Positions 12,001 through 23,900 of a stretch of DNA of 64,000 nucleotides are shown in pieces; within the stretch, counting starts at the first letter, position 1; every line of letters begins with the position of its first letter. Both the position numbers and the translations under genes were made by a program. The notes below the pieces were generated by a model, which saw only the letters and a list, made by a program, of their open reading frames with translations, was not told the DNA's origin and did no database searches. This DNA comes from Scytalidium lignicola (taxonomy: Eukaryota; Ascomycota; Leotiomycetes). The stretch lies in contig NCSJ02000032.1 in NCBI GenBank assembly GCA_002812745.2, positions 124,001-188,000 on the forward strand. Direction: 5' to 3'.

Positions 12001-12499
12001 TCACCTATCCTTGAACACTTTTGGTTTCCACCCTTCCTTCAATTCCTCCTCCCTACTAGCCTGCTCCTCCGCGTGCCGAATCTCGCTTTCTATCCTCTCT
12101 CGTGCACGTAGAACCTTGCTTTGTAAGTAGAAGCTGCCTCCTTTCTTAGGATCATTGGTATCGAAGAGCTTCTTGAACCGTTCTGTCACCTCCTCCATAT
12201 TTGCCTGTCCTCCCTTTGGTGGCTTCACATTCAGGATCTTGCATGCTTCCTCAAGAGTTAGGCCCGAGCTAGAGAATGCCTTTGCTGCACCGCCGTTTTT
12301 CCCCTGCGCTTTGGCATATTGGGATGATGCTGAAGCTTGTTTGTATGCTTCTGTGAATGCGCGACCTAATACCCGAGATCCCGTCAGGACAACTTGGAAT
12401 ATAATTCGATGCGCCTGTGGCGAAGAGTCAGTACTAGATACAGAATGTATAGGCCATTGTGAATATTAAAAAAGCCTCCAAATAATAGCAACTTACCAT
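12001..12499 (-). CDS. PAM16: Mitochondrial import motor subunit Pam16/Tim16
   Basis: Two exons on the minus strand: the start codon alone (12499-12497) and 12414-12001, separated by an 82-bp intron. The result is 138 aa. The N-terminus (AHRIIFQVVLTGSRVLGRAF) is the conserved hydrophobic, targeting-like segment of Pam16. It is followed by a Ser/Ala/Gly linker and the degenerate J-like domain (LTLEEACKILNVKPP, then VTERFKKLFDTNDPKKGGSF). The HPD triad of true J proteins is replaced by NDPKK, as expected in this family. Pam16 pairs with Pam14/Tim14 on the matrix side of TIM23 and restrains Hsp70 ATPase stimulation. An intron directly after the ATG means the coding start would be missed if only long ORFs are considered. 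It shares a 340-bp divergent promoter with YIP1. Confidence 0.93.
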
Positions 12500-12839
12500 C
12501 CTAAACTATACGGAGTAATGGAGCTACGCCTGGGGTCGGGCAACAGGTTGAATTATGATGGCGATATCGTGGTGGAAGGTGAAGGAGATTCTTCAACTTT
12601 TCTGACCTCGGAGAGTTCCGGTCAGGGTCAAGCGTCAAATGAAAAATATTGACGCCAGATATAACAGGCCACAACATTTCGATTGAACTACAACATGGCT
12701 ACTATTTCGATTGAACACCACATTAAAGCAACCTGGCCAACCTAATTCTACGGTTTACTTACCTCAACCTCTCCGACAGTGTGTTTAAAGCTGCAAAACG
12801 CCAACTGAGTCCTTTAGCATCATTGTTACAGCTCTTAGC
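12500..12839. promoter_or_regulatory. Divergent promoter region PAM16 / YIP1
   Basis: 340 bp between two start codons pointing apart. It contains TACGGAGTA at 12509-12517, a 9-mer that recurs in two other intergenic regions of the window. No TATA box called. Confidence 0.55.
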
Positions 12840-13812
12840 ATGGCGCAGTTCTTCCAACAACAACAACACAACCCTCACTATGGCGCATCGGCGCAACCAA
12901 ATAACCTCCAGTTCTATCCGTCCTCATTATCCGGCCACGCAACACCCTCACAAGCCGCATATGGCTATGGCTCGCCTGGCGGGCCTGCATACGGTGGAGG
13001 TGGAGGATTCAACTCTGGATTTGGTGGCCCCGCGGGTGTGAGTGGACGCATGGGCGAGCAAGGAGGTTTAAGGACAGGATGGTTAGCCGCCTTTGGGACG
13101 GAGGGCTATGATGGAGAACCACCGTTGTTAGAAGAGCTAGGTGTAAACTGGGAACATATTCAGTCAAAGGTAGGCTTATTCAGATCCTTGGAAGTATATT
13201 GAGAACTCGTGAGTTGACTAGAATCAGACACTAGCAGTTCTTAACCCCCTAGCACGAATAGATCAACACCTAATGGACGATTCCGATATCGCAGGTCCCG
13301 TATTTTTTCTTTTGGCAAATGGTACCTTCCTTTTACTTTCTGGGAAGGTCCATTTCGGTCTGATCTACGGTCTCGCCCTTCTAGGGAGCATCACCCTCCA
13401 CCTTATCCTCTCTCTAATGTCTCCTCCACTCCCTCCGTCTGATTCCAGCGCCGTTCATGATCACGCAGGACATGCATCTGCTGGTGACTCTGACTCAGGA
13501 CACCTATCTAGCAGTCTCACATTCCCTCGAAGTGCCTCCGTATTAGGTTATTGTCTACTACCTCTGGTCTTGACGAGTCTTGTAGGAATTGTCATGCCTA
13601 TGGATAGTTTATTTGGGTATGTGTTAACAAGTTTAGCTATTGTATGGTGCACCTATAGCTCGTCAGGCATGTTTTGTGCGGTGGGTAGGATGAGAGGTAT
13701 GAGAGGTTTAGTCGCATATCCGTTAGCACTATTTTATGGCTGTTTCGGTATTATGGGCATTTTTAGTTCAAGGGGGTCTGGTAGCCTTGGAAAGGCAGGT
13801 TCTGGATTGTAG
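12840..13812 (+). CDS. YIP1: Yip1 family ER-Golgi membrane protein
   Basis: Two exons, 12840-13169 and 13228-13812, 58-bp intron, 304 aa. The first, tempting acceptors (13234, 13237) bring a stop; the acceptor at 13227 gives the family sequence TLAVLNPLARIDQHLMDDSD directly after HIQSK. The N-terminal 85 residues are Gln/Gly/Tyr-rich and cytosolic. The middle has the PPLLEELGVNW motif of YIPF5/Yip1 proteins and the DIAGPVFF motif at the first membrane helix. About five hydrophobic segments follow, including the GYCLLP helix. Yip1 binds Rab GTPases (Ypt1/Ypt31) with Yif1 and is needed for COPII vesicle budding/fusion. The His/Asp/Ser-rich loop between helices (about residues 160-185) is a lineage-specific insertion. 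Confidence 0.92.
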
Positions 13813-14188
13813 GAGTCNTTTTTTGCTTTGCAGAACTTCGCTGGTGGGAGTAGATGGGATGGCTTGGTCTGGGCTATGCAATCGGGCTGCATGAATAAAA
13901 TTTACGGTGTTCTAGGGTGGTGCATCTTAGCTGTATAAATATCATGACTCAGTGTTATCTTGTGGGTCTGGTTAGTTTTAGGTTTAAGCCTTCTGACGGA
14001 AGGACTCAATATATCAGGCAATTGCTTGCATTACGCCGTGTTACATGGGCCCCGCAACTGCAGCAAATGTGGATGCGCCTTCCAGATGGTTGTAGTACAT
14101 GATATTCTGCCCTTTAATTCTGCCACTCTAACACAATTTCATCAAAGAGGGCGAGTTCTGCGGACCTCACAGATATGGAACTTCAAAC
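13813..14188. other. Convergent 3' intergenic region
   Basis: 376 bp between the stop codons of YIP1 and DPM3, holding both 3' UTRs. One N at 13818 beside a T run. Nothing else noted. Confidence 0.6.
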
Positions 14189-14601
14189 TCAGTCCACATC
14201 AACACCCTTAGTCCTCAAATCTGCTTTTGCGATCTCAATCTCCTTCATTAACTCTGCATGTGCCTCAGGGACATCGTTGAATGTGAAAACTCCAAGACCG
14301 AGCGAGAATAACAGGTATGCACCAAACGAAACCAGCGCCCAAAACGGTAGCTACATATTTGGCACAGAATTAGTACTAACATCTTATGATGAAATGAAAA
14401 GAAACCTACCACGGGTATTATTTGGCTCGATATTATCTCGGGGAGAGGGATGAGCTGTAGGTAGAGAGACAGGTAGAGCTGCACATTGAATTAGCATGAA
14501 AGGCACTTCTAGAAGCTGAGTTTGGGGGTCTTGAAGACACGGGCTAAACTTACGGAGGTCACCAAGAGACCGACAGAGATTGTCTGCTGCGCCCGCGTCA
14601 T
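14189..14601 (-). CDS. DPM3: Dolichol-phosphate mannosyltransferase subunit 3
   Basis: Three small exons on the minus strand: 14601-14554 (16 codons), 14478-14410 (23 codons) and 14350-14189 (54 codons with stop), introns 75 and 59 bp. The protein is 92 aa, the usual DPM3 size. It starts MTRAQQTISVGLLVTS, has two hydrophobic segments (LYLSLYLQLIPLPEII and LPFWALVSFGAYLLFSLGLG), and a C-terminal cytosolic helix with the conserved FNDVPEAHAELMKEIEIAKA. DPM3 tethers the catalytic DPM1 to the ER membrane together with DPM2, making dolichol-P-mannose for N-glycans, O-mannosylation and GPI anchors. All junctions keep phase 0. Too fragmented to appear as one ORF. Confidence 0.93.
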
Positions 14602-15407
14602 TTTGGTGAGTAACTGATTTGTTTCAACAAAATCTTATTATAGAATCAATATTAGTTGTCTTTGTAGAAAGGAGTGTAGGCTCGTAAGGAGGATTTGGTT
14701 GGCTATCGCACAGCTGTCCGCAAAGAAAGGACAACTTCTCGGTTTCGCGTAAAGCTGCAGCAGCGCGTAGGATATCACGTGAATATTAATTTACATGGGA
14801 TATCTTTAGATTAAGCATTATTTCACAACTGGTCTAGGAATATGTGAATAAGTCTAATACAGTTACACAATTTTCAAAGGTGACAACTAAACATCAGATC
14901 CGTACTCCGTACACCTCTCCATTTGGTTATAGTGATGTATTACGCTTTGAATCTTCTTCAAGTCCTGGCACGAAGCTCAAGATCTCAATGAAAATTAAGG
15001 ATGCAATCAAAAATTACGCAGACTGGGACCCCGAAGGATACCAGACACCACTCTTCTCCGCGCTGTGCAATGCAGGAATCGTAGCATGAGGGAAGCAATT
15101 CTTGATCTGCCCGCCTCTCCACAAGGTAAGTATGAAGAAGAAAAGAAAAAAGAAGTCGAAACAAAGTTTGAGGAGTCGAGTATATATACCTTGGTTTGTG
15201 GTCTGTGCGCAGACGCTCTTGCAGCCTTGTAAGCAAACACTGCAAACGTAGCAAACTCAAACAAAATCTATGCGCACACACCATCACCTGATTGTGTGGG
15301 CTTCTGCCCTAGGAATTCTCGCTAATTATTTTCTAACCTTCGAAGGTAATTCGAGATCTCGACGAGAAGGACGACGACCAGCGAATTCTTGATCGCAACA
15401 CGACAAA
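14602..15407. promoter_or_regulatory. Divergent intergenic region DPM3 / RPL13
   Basis: 806 bp. It includes a CACGTG E-box near 14776 and TACTCCGTA at 14903-14911 (reverse complement of the recurring TACGGAGTA). A minus-strand two-exon open frame can be drawn (15267-15190 joined to 15106-15014) but lacks a start codon, so I do not call a gene. The last 150 bp before RPL13 are likely its promoter and leader. Confidence 0.5.
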
Positions 15408-16246
15408 ATGGCGATCAAGCACAACAACCAGATCCCTCACAACCGTATGTGCTTGTCTAGAATTATCAGGTTAAATTATCCGCGCTGACAATGGCTAGAT
15501 TTCCGAAAGGATTGGCAGCGAAGAGTCCGAGTTCACTTCGACCAGGTAAAAGATCACGATTGGCAACCGAGGAAGAAGGACAGAGGAACTGATGTATTGC
15601 AATAGCCCGGCCGAAAATCCAGACGCCGCAATGCTCGTCTTTCCAAGGCAGCAGCGGTCGCACCACGACCAGTTGACAAGCTGAGACCAGTTGTCCGATG
15701 CCCTACCCTCAAGTACAACAGACGCGTACGAGCTGGCCGTGGTTTCTCTCTCACTGAATTGAAGGTGAGAAGGCTCCAAGTTGAATAGTTTTATTTGAAG
15801 GGAGACTATCTGAGAAAAGGTTCTGACCAGGGCAATCATTATAGGAAGCTGGAATCCCCCGCAAGCTCGCACCAACCATCGGTATCGCCGTTGATCCCCG
15901 CCGCCAAAACCTATCCGTTGAATCCTTAAAGACAAACGTCGACCGTCTAAAGGCCTACCAAGCCCGACTCATCCTCTTCCCCCGTAAACTCGGCCAACAC
16001 AAGAACGGCGATGCTAGCAAGGAGGAAGTCTCCGTTGTCAAGAACTCCGTTACCAGCCTCAAGGCTGCTCTCCCTATTGCTCCTACCCCATACGAGTTCA
16101 CTGAGATCAAGAAGAGTGATTTGCCTAAGGGTATTGAAGGTGGTGCGTACAGAGCGTTGAGGGAAGCGAGAAGCGAGAAGAGAAACCAAGGCAAACGTGA
16201 GAAGAGGGCGCGGGATGCTGCTGAGGAGGCTGCTGCTAAGAAATAG
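15408..16246 (+). CDS. RPL13: 60S ribosomal protein L13 (eL13)
   Basis: Four exons: 15408-15444, 15499-15545, 15606-15764 and 15845-16246; 214 aa. The start [20 protein letters not shown] is the conserved eL13 N-terminus, followed by [19 protein letters not shown], the arginine-rich RNA-binding stretch and [17 protein letters not shown]. The C-terminus is the usual Lys/Arg/Ala-rich tail ([16 protein letters not shown]). It is a large-subunit protein that sits near the 5.8S/28S rRNA region. High intron density in the first 100 codons and the context ACAAAATGG around the start are typical for fungal ribosomal protein genes. All introns are 54-80 bp and GT-AG. Slightly longer than the yeast protein (199 aa). 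Confidence 0.96.
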
Positions 16247-17932
16247 ACGGTTTGGTGGGGCATTTCATGGCATGGTTTCTTGGTTCGCATCTTGCTGCAA
16301 TGGATGGCAGTACAATAGCAGCTTGATAGGATTTGCTTAGGTGTACTTTCATGAATGCAAAAAGGGTATTCTCATGGTTCTTGAACTCTTTCTGTTCAGA
16401 AAATTCCGAAACAATAAATGTGATTTAGGTTATGGTGTGACTTGAAGGAGCTTTCCTTAATGTGCTCCTCATCATAACTGGACAAAAGAGCGCATAACAC
16501 TAATAAATGATGCTAGATGATCGTAGACAAAGGAGTAGCTTTGAATTATCAGTTAGGAATGCCACTTCTAAAATTAGTTTTATGCATATGTGCCTATTAA
16601 CTTATGTTAATTGGCAATTCTCTGTTTTAAAATAATTAACAACTGTGCTAGTATAAAAAGCACAGGCAACATATTTATCCCATGGGGCCCGGCTCGTTTA
16701 AACTCGTCAAAATCCGTCAGGCAAAAATTCATATACAAGGATATCAATCATCGAGAGCCTTTCATTTCCAACAAAAGGCCAATCAGGACATTTTTCATTT
16801 TAAGGCACGGCGCTAAAAGTGGCCTCAAAGTGGCCTCCCGGGCCCCATGGGATACTAAGAAAAACATTTCGAACCTAATTGTAAATTTACAAAAACTTTT
16901 ACACCAATTAGCAGCGTCGTACTAGAAAAGTTGAATCATAAGAATAACTACTAGATTAGACCGGTGTGCAGGAAGCGACTTACTCCAGCTTCGATACTAG
17001 ATAAATGCGCCCCCTCACTTTGTCCAGTAGAAAGTAGTCCATGATACATCTCCACGACTATCACCTGGTGGCCCAATCAAGTTTGCCAACAAACCAGGCA
17101 AAAGAATTTATTTACACAAAAATGCAAACAAAAAAAACATACAACAGAAGGTATTCGCTGGTCGTCACCGACCCAACTACTGATCTCCCGATCTGAGGCT
17201 TATGTATGGCAGAGCGGACGGGATGCCCAGTATTCCTCAGTCTATGGTCGTATGTAACATGAGTATATGTAAATATGATTATATACCCATTAGAAAAAGA
17301 GAGGATAGGAGATAAAGTGTAGTATAATTCATTTAATGTTTTGAACTCTTGCGCTTTGCCTAGAGTAATTTTGAGATAGAATTTTATCGTCATTCAGAAT
17401 ATCGAGATGTAAAATAGGAGCAATGGATTTGTCAACTCGTTGACAATGTCAAAGGAATTGAAATTATAATACGTAACATATGTCGAGCTGCACTATAGCT
17501 ATTTAGATACTGTAGCAAGATATACTATGCGCTGGTTGGAATTTGCACCCTTTAGCCTTTCGGGTTTATAATGGCATCAAATATTAATCCGCATGATCAT
17601 TAGGGATATCAATTTCCGGTGAGAAGACTTCACCGAACCTACATGCTTACCACCTCCAGTCACAAGCAGAGTAACTGGCAAACTGCCATGAGACAGAAAT
17701 TCTTTTCAACAGAAATACAGATTATAGAGTTTAGAATATTATACCAAAGTATAGAAAGCGTTACTTGTGCTTAAGAAGATGGAATGTATATATATTTACA
17801 ATAGTTAGGTCTACAGGCTGCCGCTCTAACGCGCTCATATCAAAAGAGGTGTTATCAGACCCCCAATCCGTTCCCAGACGCCGTCCAATCCGTCATAATA
17901 AGATAATTGAGCCCATCTAAATTATGGGCCAT
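16247..17932. other. Convergent intergenic region with MITE
   Basis: 1.7 kb between the 3' ends of RPL13 and TOR. It holds the MITE-like element at 16676-16854, described separately. The rest is AT-rich with short ORFs only (none above about 105 codons, none recognisable) and presumably the 3' UTRs of both genes. Confidence 0.6.
16676..16854. mobile_element. MITE-like element with terminal inverted repeats and TA duplication
   Basis: A 17-bp sequence at 16676-16692 (TATCCCATGGGGCCCGG) is matched by its exact reverse complement at 16838-16854. Taking the outer TA on each side as target-site duplication, the element is 16678-16852, 175 bp, with 15-bp perfect TIRs starting TCCCATGGGG. TA duplications are the mark of Tc1/mariner/pogo-type transposition. 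The interior has no coding capacity; near the right end it contains a direct repeat of AAGTGGCCTC. It sits between the 3' ends of RPL13 and TOR, where it would do little harm. The parent transposon is not in the window and no second copy was seen here, so the assignment rests on structure alone. Confidence 0.65.
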
Positions 17933-20900
17933 CTACCAGAAACTGCACCAGCCAATATAATGCTGACAGAGGTTCTCCAGTTTCGTAGCCTCGATCAGCA
18001 GTTTATCTACTTGAACGATATATGTCAACTCCTCGTCAGGTCTAAAGTCATGTCCTGTCAGCTTCTCTTTCACTCTATTGAGCACCTGTACCGCTCTCTC
18101 ATTCTGGATCTCTGCTGCGTCTTGCCCATTTTCTCCAGCCGCCGTCGAATTTGTTCTGGCACGAGGACGAGAAGCAGGTGGTCCACCTGGAGCAGCTGTT
18201 GGGTCTTGAGCGATGAGCTCTGATGGAGGTACTCCTGCTTCCATGATAGACGGTCGGCGTTGTTGTGCAGCCATGATAGAATCGCGGCGTTCTGAGCGGA
18301 AGTTAGGCCCCTCCGGGGAGTTGGTATTGGTGAGCCTCCAATTAAGCAGAGGATCATGAATGAACTACGTATATTAGTTAAGTGATCTTCAAAATTTATG
18401 ACTGTAACTTACGGCTTCAAGCACAGCCATTAAGGACTCTTTGTTGTCCCGTAGGACCCGCATCACATTCTCGCAAGTAATCCTGAAGCTTCCTTCAATA
18501 TTGCTGACTTCCATAGCATATGTTAACATTCTTGTCAATCGGAATGGTACACGCTCGGGGTACTTTTCACGGTGCATTGCTACTTCAAAACAATCGCCAA
18601 AATCGATGTGGATGATCTTGCCAGTTATCCTATCAAGCATCAAGTTCGAGGGATGTCGATCACCCAAGCCTAGGATGTATCCAACCATTGACATCACACC
18701 AAGCGACCGAGTATAATTAGTACGCCGCTCAAGCCATGACTCAGAGCTCTTACTCTTCAGCCATAATACTCTGTAAAGATCCTGGCCAGTGGTATTATCG
18801 AGCGCGTATCCAAATACCTCGACCTTCTGCATCAGAGTGAGGTTATCATAGTCCGGTGCCATTTGCAGCATGATACGATGTTCAATATTAAGCAGGATCT
18901 TTCGACTCTCTCTGTACTCACGAATAAGGACATGGAGCGTATCACTGTTTGGAACCCAACCTAACAAGCCAGAATTTTGAGAAAGAGGAATGGCTGGATA
19001 TCTCTGAATGCTCAAGTGTCTCTTGTAGGATTCGGAATCATTTGTCAGTAGAGTATTGCACAGACCAAAGAGCTGCATAACACGTTCGTCTTGACGAATA
19101 TCCTCATGTCCTTTCAGGACGAATGCGTAAGCAGTTCCATCGCTTCCAGTAAGACTAAGCTTCCGAGGACGTTGTTTTGACGAAATGACAGTGAATGTGG
19201 TGTCAAACTTGATGATCCTGATAACTGGCTTGCCGCTTTGGTAAGTTCCCGGCACGGCTAAATCGAGATCTCTTGCATGCAGCAATTTTGGAGACACATA
19301 AGCTAGCTCCAGATTGTTTAGCTGTGGAAGTTGACGGGCAATTCTTCTAAAAACTTGATAATAAAGATCCCAAGCTTGATTGATATCTCCAACATCCCCA
19401 GATTGCCTGTAAGTGTAACACCATTCACGGGCTTCTTGGAGATCGCGTCCGAAAGTCTGAGCAAAGGATATCTCTCTCAGGGTCTCAGGTCCTTGATCCA
19501 ACATATCATGTAGTGGTGCCAAGGTAGCAAACATGCCTTCAATGTTGTGGTCTCCAAAGTATAATCTGGACGCTTCCTCAAGACCTTCGTGCCATTGTTC
19601 ATGCCATAGAACAGCAACACGAATGAGTTCGTGGCTGACAATATCAGCTTGCTCGACAAGTCGCGCGCTGTGTTGGCGCATGCTGTCCATAATCTGTGCT
19701 GCTGACCTTGACCGTCGGGTATTAGGTCCGGATTTCATAGCCACAGTCAAGGGGTAGACAAGGGCCTGAGGATGTGCTCTACCTACGTCTGCCAGGAGGT
19801 TGTGAATCGACTGTCGTACACGAGGATTTGGTTGGTTGATTCGAGCAATGAGTTGTGGGATTACCTCTAGCCAGGTATCCACACTGACGGAGGCAAAGCC
19901 CTCAGTGACCGCAGCATTGACCTCAGCACTTCCCCCATGTGCGAACCATAATGTCAAGAGTCGTAAGGTATCTTGTAAGGAGCTTCCAGCTGAAAGAGAA
20001 ATTGACTTAAAGAACCCATGAATAGCAGGAACCACATGTTCAATGACAACACTCGGAGGAACAACTATGTGATCACGTTCAATTCGTTGTCCGATAGCTT
20101 GAACGATTTCGAAGTTTGCAAGTGCCCAAGCATGCCAAGCTTTGTACCAAGTTGGATTGAAATGTGTAGCTGCCCGGTAAGACGAGAGAATATCATCCAC
20201 ATGATCGTGCTGCCAATCACCATTCTTCAATGCAACTTGCCACTCGCCCTGCTTTAAGTAACATCGCGCAAGTAGTACAGTATGGTCGGCCATAGCCTTT
20301 GGTGAGAGTAAGTAGCCAGCAGCATTTGCATTCAGGCCGTTCACTCCATTAACATAGGTGCCATTGACATTGTGGAATTCTCCATTGATGCCATTCATGC
20401 CTTGAGCAGTCATTTGTGCAGCTTCTAGCTTTTCGGTCATCTCACTAGTGAAAGTTTTAAGGCCATCGAGTGCAGGCGCATGCTGACCAGATGCCCAGTG
20501 GTACTTGAGCACAGCATAGTTGACTTGCGGTGGTACCGTTCGAGCAAGCGGTTGATTGAAACGGACAGGTCCCTGTTTGGTGTACGGAAGCAATGAATCG
20601 AGGCTCTCGTCCGTTCCAATAAGCTGTTTCAATGACTTTTCTGCAAGTCCCATACGGCCTGACTTTCTGCATAGGTTCGAAAACTTGATCCACATTTGCA
20701 TACTCTCCTTGGGCGAAATGACCAAGGCACGGAGCTTCAACATTCTCTGCCAAACTTCAACGTTTCGCTGGCAACCAAGGAGACGCTTCTCCCATGTGTT
20801 CCGCATCGTTTCTTGCTTAGCAAGATTGTTGCTGCTTTGCTTGTATGTGATAAGTTCCTCTAACTCGGCAAGCATTTGCACACGTACGACAACGGTGTAG

Positions 20901-23900
20901 GCCCGGTTATAAGACTCGCTGACAAGTGCGCTGAGCTCTGTGTCGAGCCCTTCTCGTGCTTTTTGAACGTATAGTGCGGCTTCTCGGAACTGGTTTCGGT
21001 GCAGAGCAAGGATTGCACCAAAGAAAGATCGATCAGGAGTATTGCTCTTCATTACACTGAGATAATCATCCATCAAGTCCCACTTGCCAAGATCCCACGC
21101 AGCAGCGGTTGCCAACGGAGCAATAGCTCTTTTAATTTCTAAGGAGGAGGTATTCCATCTGTTTTGAGCAAGTGTAGAAAGAGAGTCCCATTCTCCTAAC
21201 GCATGGAAACATCTCATCTTACCCATGATGATATCAAAGGTTTCTGCTTGGTCGGGATGTTCTTTCTCACGCTTCTTATAGAAATCCAGAGCTTCCTCCC
21301 ACCGTTCGAGCTTTTCGAACCAAGTCTCTCGTAATGTAATGCCATCCTTGTATAATTGAGCTCGTCGAAGAATACCTATTGCCGCATCATACTGCTGAAG
21401 CTGGTTATTAATTTGGATTAGGGCTTCAACTGCGCCACTCGTCTGATCTTCACAAAATTCAAGTTCCTTGTAGTGCAAAGCTTTGGCCCATGCATGACAC
21501 CTTCCGGCTTCACGACCAAGAACCCGAATGTCGATTGGAAGAGCCTTGTCGTCATGCTCCATGAATTCCGCAAGATTTAACAAAATGCCGAGAAGGTCTG
21601 GAGTGACATGAGGTGACCGGATCGCCGTCTCGATATTTTGAATTAAGTCGTCCTGTAATTGATACTTAGCATATATTGTCAGATGATACCGTGAGGCTAG
21701 TCTTGCCTGATATGGTTCAAACAAGTCACCCCAGCATGAGACGAAAGCAGAGTTGAAAAGCTCCCGTGCTAATGGGGGGTAGGCACTCGCCAGACTTGCA
21801 CATGCCCGTAGAGCATGGTTCGGAGATTCCATAAGGACGGTCACACTAAATCTGCGCATCCATTCTTGCCAATCTTCTTTGGTAGACTTGCCAGTTGCAT
21901 CCCATGAAGCTTTCAAGTGAACAGGATTGGAGTCAAGTTTTTTGTTACTTATATCAGTGAATGGGGCTTCATCGATCTGAGTATGATAACGATCCTCTGC
22001 ACTGAGATCTTGAGGTAAAACTTCACCCTTTTGCAATTTGCTCACTAAAAGCTCATATTGCTGGTGCTGAATCTGATGTGCAGAGAGCACTTTGTTAATT
22101 GTTCCAACGAAATGAAGGTAATCCTTTCCAAGTTGATAGATCAAAGCGCAGAGAGTGTCAAGCGCAGCCAACCTTAACGAGGAGTCGTTTCCTGCTAGTA
22201 TTCTAGCAAGGGGATGGATAATCTTTGAGGCATAGTCATTCAGGTTCACCTGTCGTGATATCTTACCAATTGTCTCAATGGCACCTCTTCTAATAAATGC
22301 AGGTTGTTGTGGTTTCTCAAATACGTTGACAATGACTGGGATAATCAAATGCATATACTCCTCACTGCTCGAGCCAAAGACTAAGAATGCGTGTAAGACA
22401 CGCTCTGAAGGTTGTCGCCGCGTCGTTGCATCCTTCTCAAGCACACCTAGCATCAGTGGCAACAACCCAGCTAAGTATATCTTAAATTCTCCTTCAAGAG
22501 AACGTGAGATAGCCTCAACCAACTGTAGAATTGTAGTTTGCAGAGATGGGGAGACATTCCAGTATTCCTGTAAAACTGTCACAATATCAGGCAGGTAGTT
22601 CCTGATGTGTTGTCGAACGATTGTAACCAATATAGCAAGTTGATTGAAGTATGATTCCAGTCGATTTGAAGGGGAACTTCGGATAACGGATAGGAAGGCC
22701 GGAATGATCTTTCCAAGAAAAGAGACACACTCCAGTCCTAAGGTCCTAAATATATTCATAATAGCCTCAATAACTGCTGCATGATGTTGAACAAGAGATT
22801 GATCTTTCAGAATTTGGAGAAGAGAATTAATCACCACGGTCGGGAAGTATTCTTTGCTTGAAGGGGTCAGACCAGTCATCATTAGAGAAATATCCGTCAT
22901 TTGATTTGATTCGAGACGTAACTGCATCTCGGGAGATCGCTCTTCGACTTGCTGGTGTTTGTAAGGATCAAGAGCACCTAGAATACCCATGAGCTTGATG
23001 GTCTCTTGCCTAAGAGGACCTCGCTGTGGTTCTCCTCTGATGATATTTTGAAGTATCTCTAGTAGCTGGGGATAATCCATATATGGCTTAATGACATATC
23101 CAGAGTTGCTTGCCAGTTGTCCAAGTGTTTTAAGTGCTGCCTCCCGCTTTGCCGCAGAACTTTGATCCTGCAGAGCCTCAATAATGATAGGCATCAACTT
23201 ATCAATGTAAGGTATCATATCTTCACCTCCAACCGTGGCCAATTCTCCAATAGCTTTCAGAATAGTTGCCGATACTGCCGGACTAGGGTCTCTAGCCTTG
23301 GGAAGTAAAACCGAGATCATAGGATCAACATAAGGCTTGATCAACCTCTGCGAGTTCTGTACTAGAAGACTGAGTAGCTTTGCACTCTCTTCTTTATTTC
23401 TCGCTACATCCGAGAATTCAAGCTCTGTGAGCATTTGGATTAAGACTTTTCGTAGCGATGGAATGACATATGCCGGGTTAACATGAGTCAAACGGCCAAT
23501 GATAGAAATAGCTACCTCTCGGATAGCAAATACTTCGTCATTAAGGGCGAAAAAGAGTGTTCGGATGTTCTCTGCCTTAGCAAGATGACGATCAAATCGT
23601 TCATCGAGAGCAGCGAGAACTGTCCTCCGAATGTGCGGTTCCGGGTCCGCAACACCCACCGTGAGGAGCTTCTCTACGACTTCGCTGACAACCTGGATTG
23701 CATGATGACTTGTCTGGTTCACAATAGGGTCGCGAACGTACAGTTGGCAGCAAGTAAGTGCAGCTGCCTCGCGGATATCTGGATTATCATCTTCCACGTA
23801 CTTGATAGCTACGTCCCGCACAAACTCATTTAAGACGTGCCCGGAGAAATCAAAACTACCGAGTGTATTCAAAGCAAGTTTGATCTCGGCTTGGCGGTGC

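Noticed and set aside
13228..13240. Alternative YIP1 acceptors at 13234 and 13237
   Set aside because: Both bring an immediate stop or break the conserved TLAVLNP motif; the acceptor at 13227 restores it.
15014..15267. Possible small two-exon minus-strand gene (exons 15267-15190 and 15106-15014) between DPM3 and RPL13
   Set aside because: The exons join in frame with GT-AG borders and give a plausible small protein end (PHATIPALHSAEKSGVWYPS), but there is a stop just upstream, no start exon could be found, and no family is recognised.
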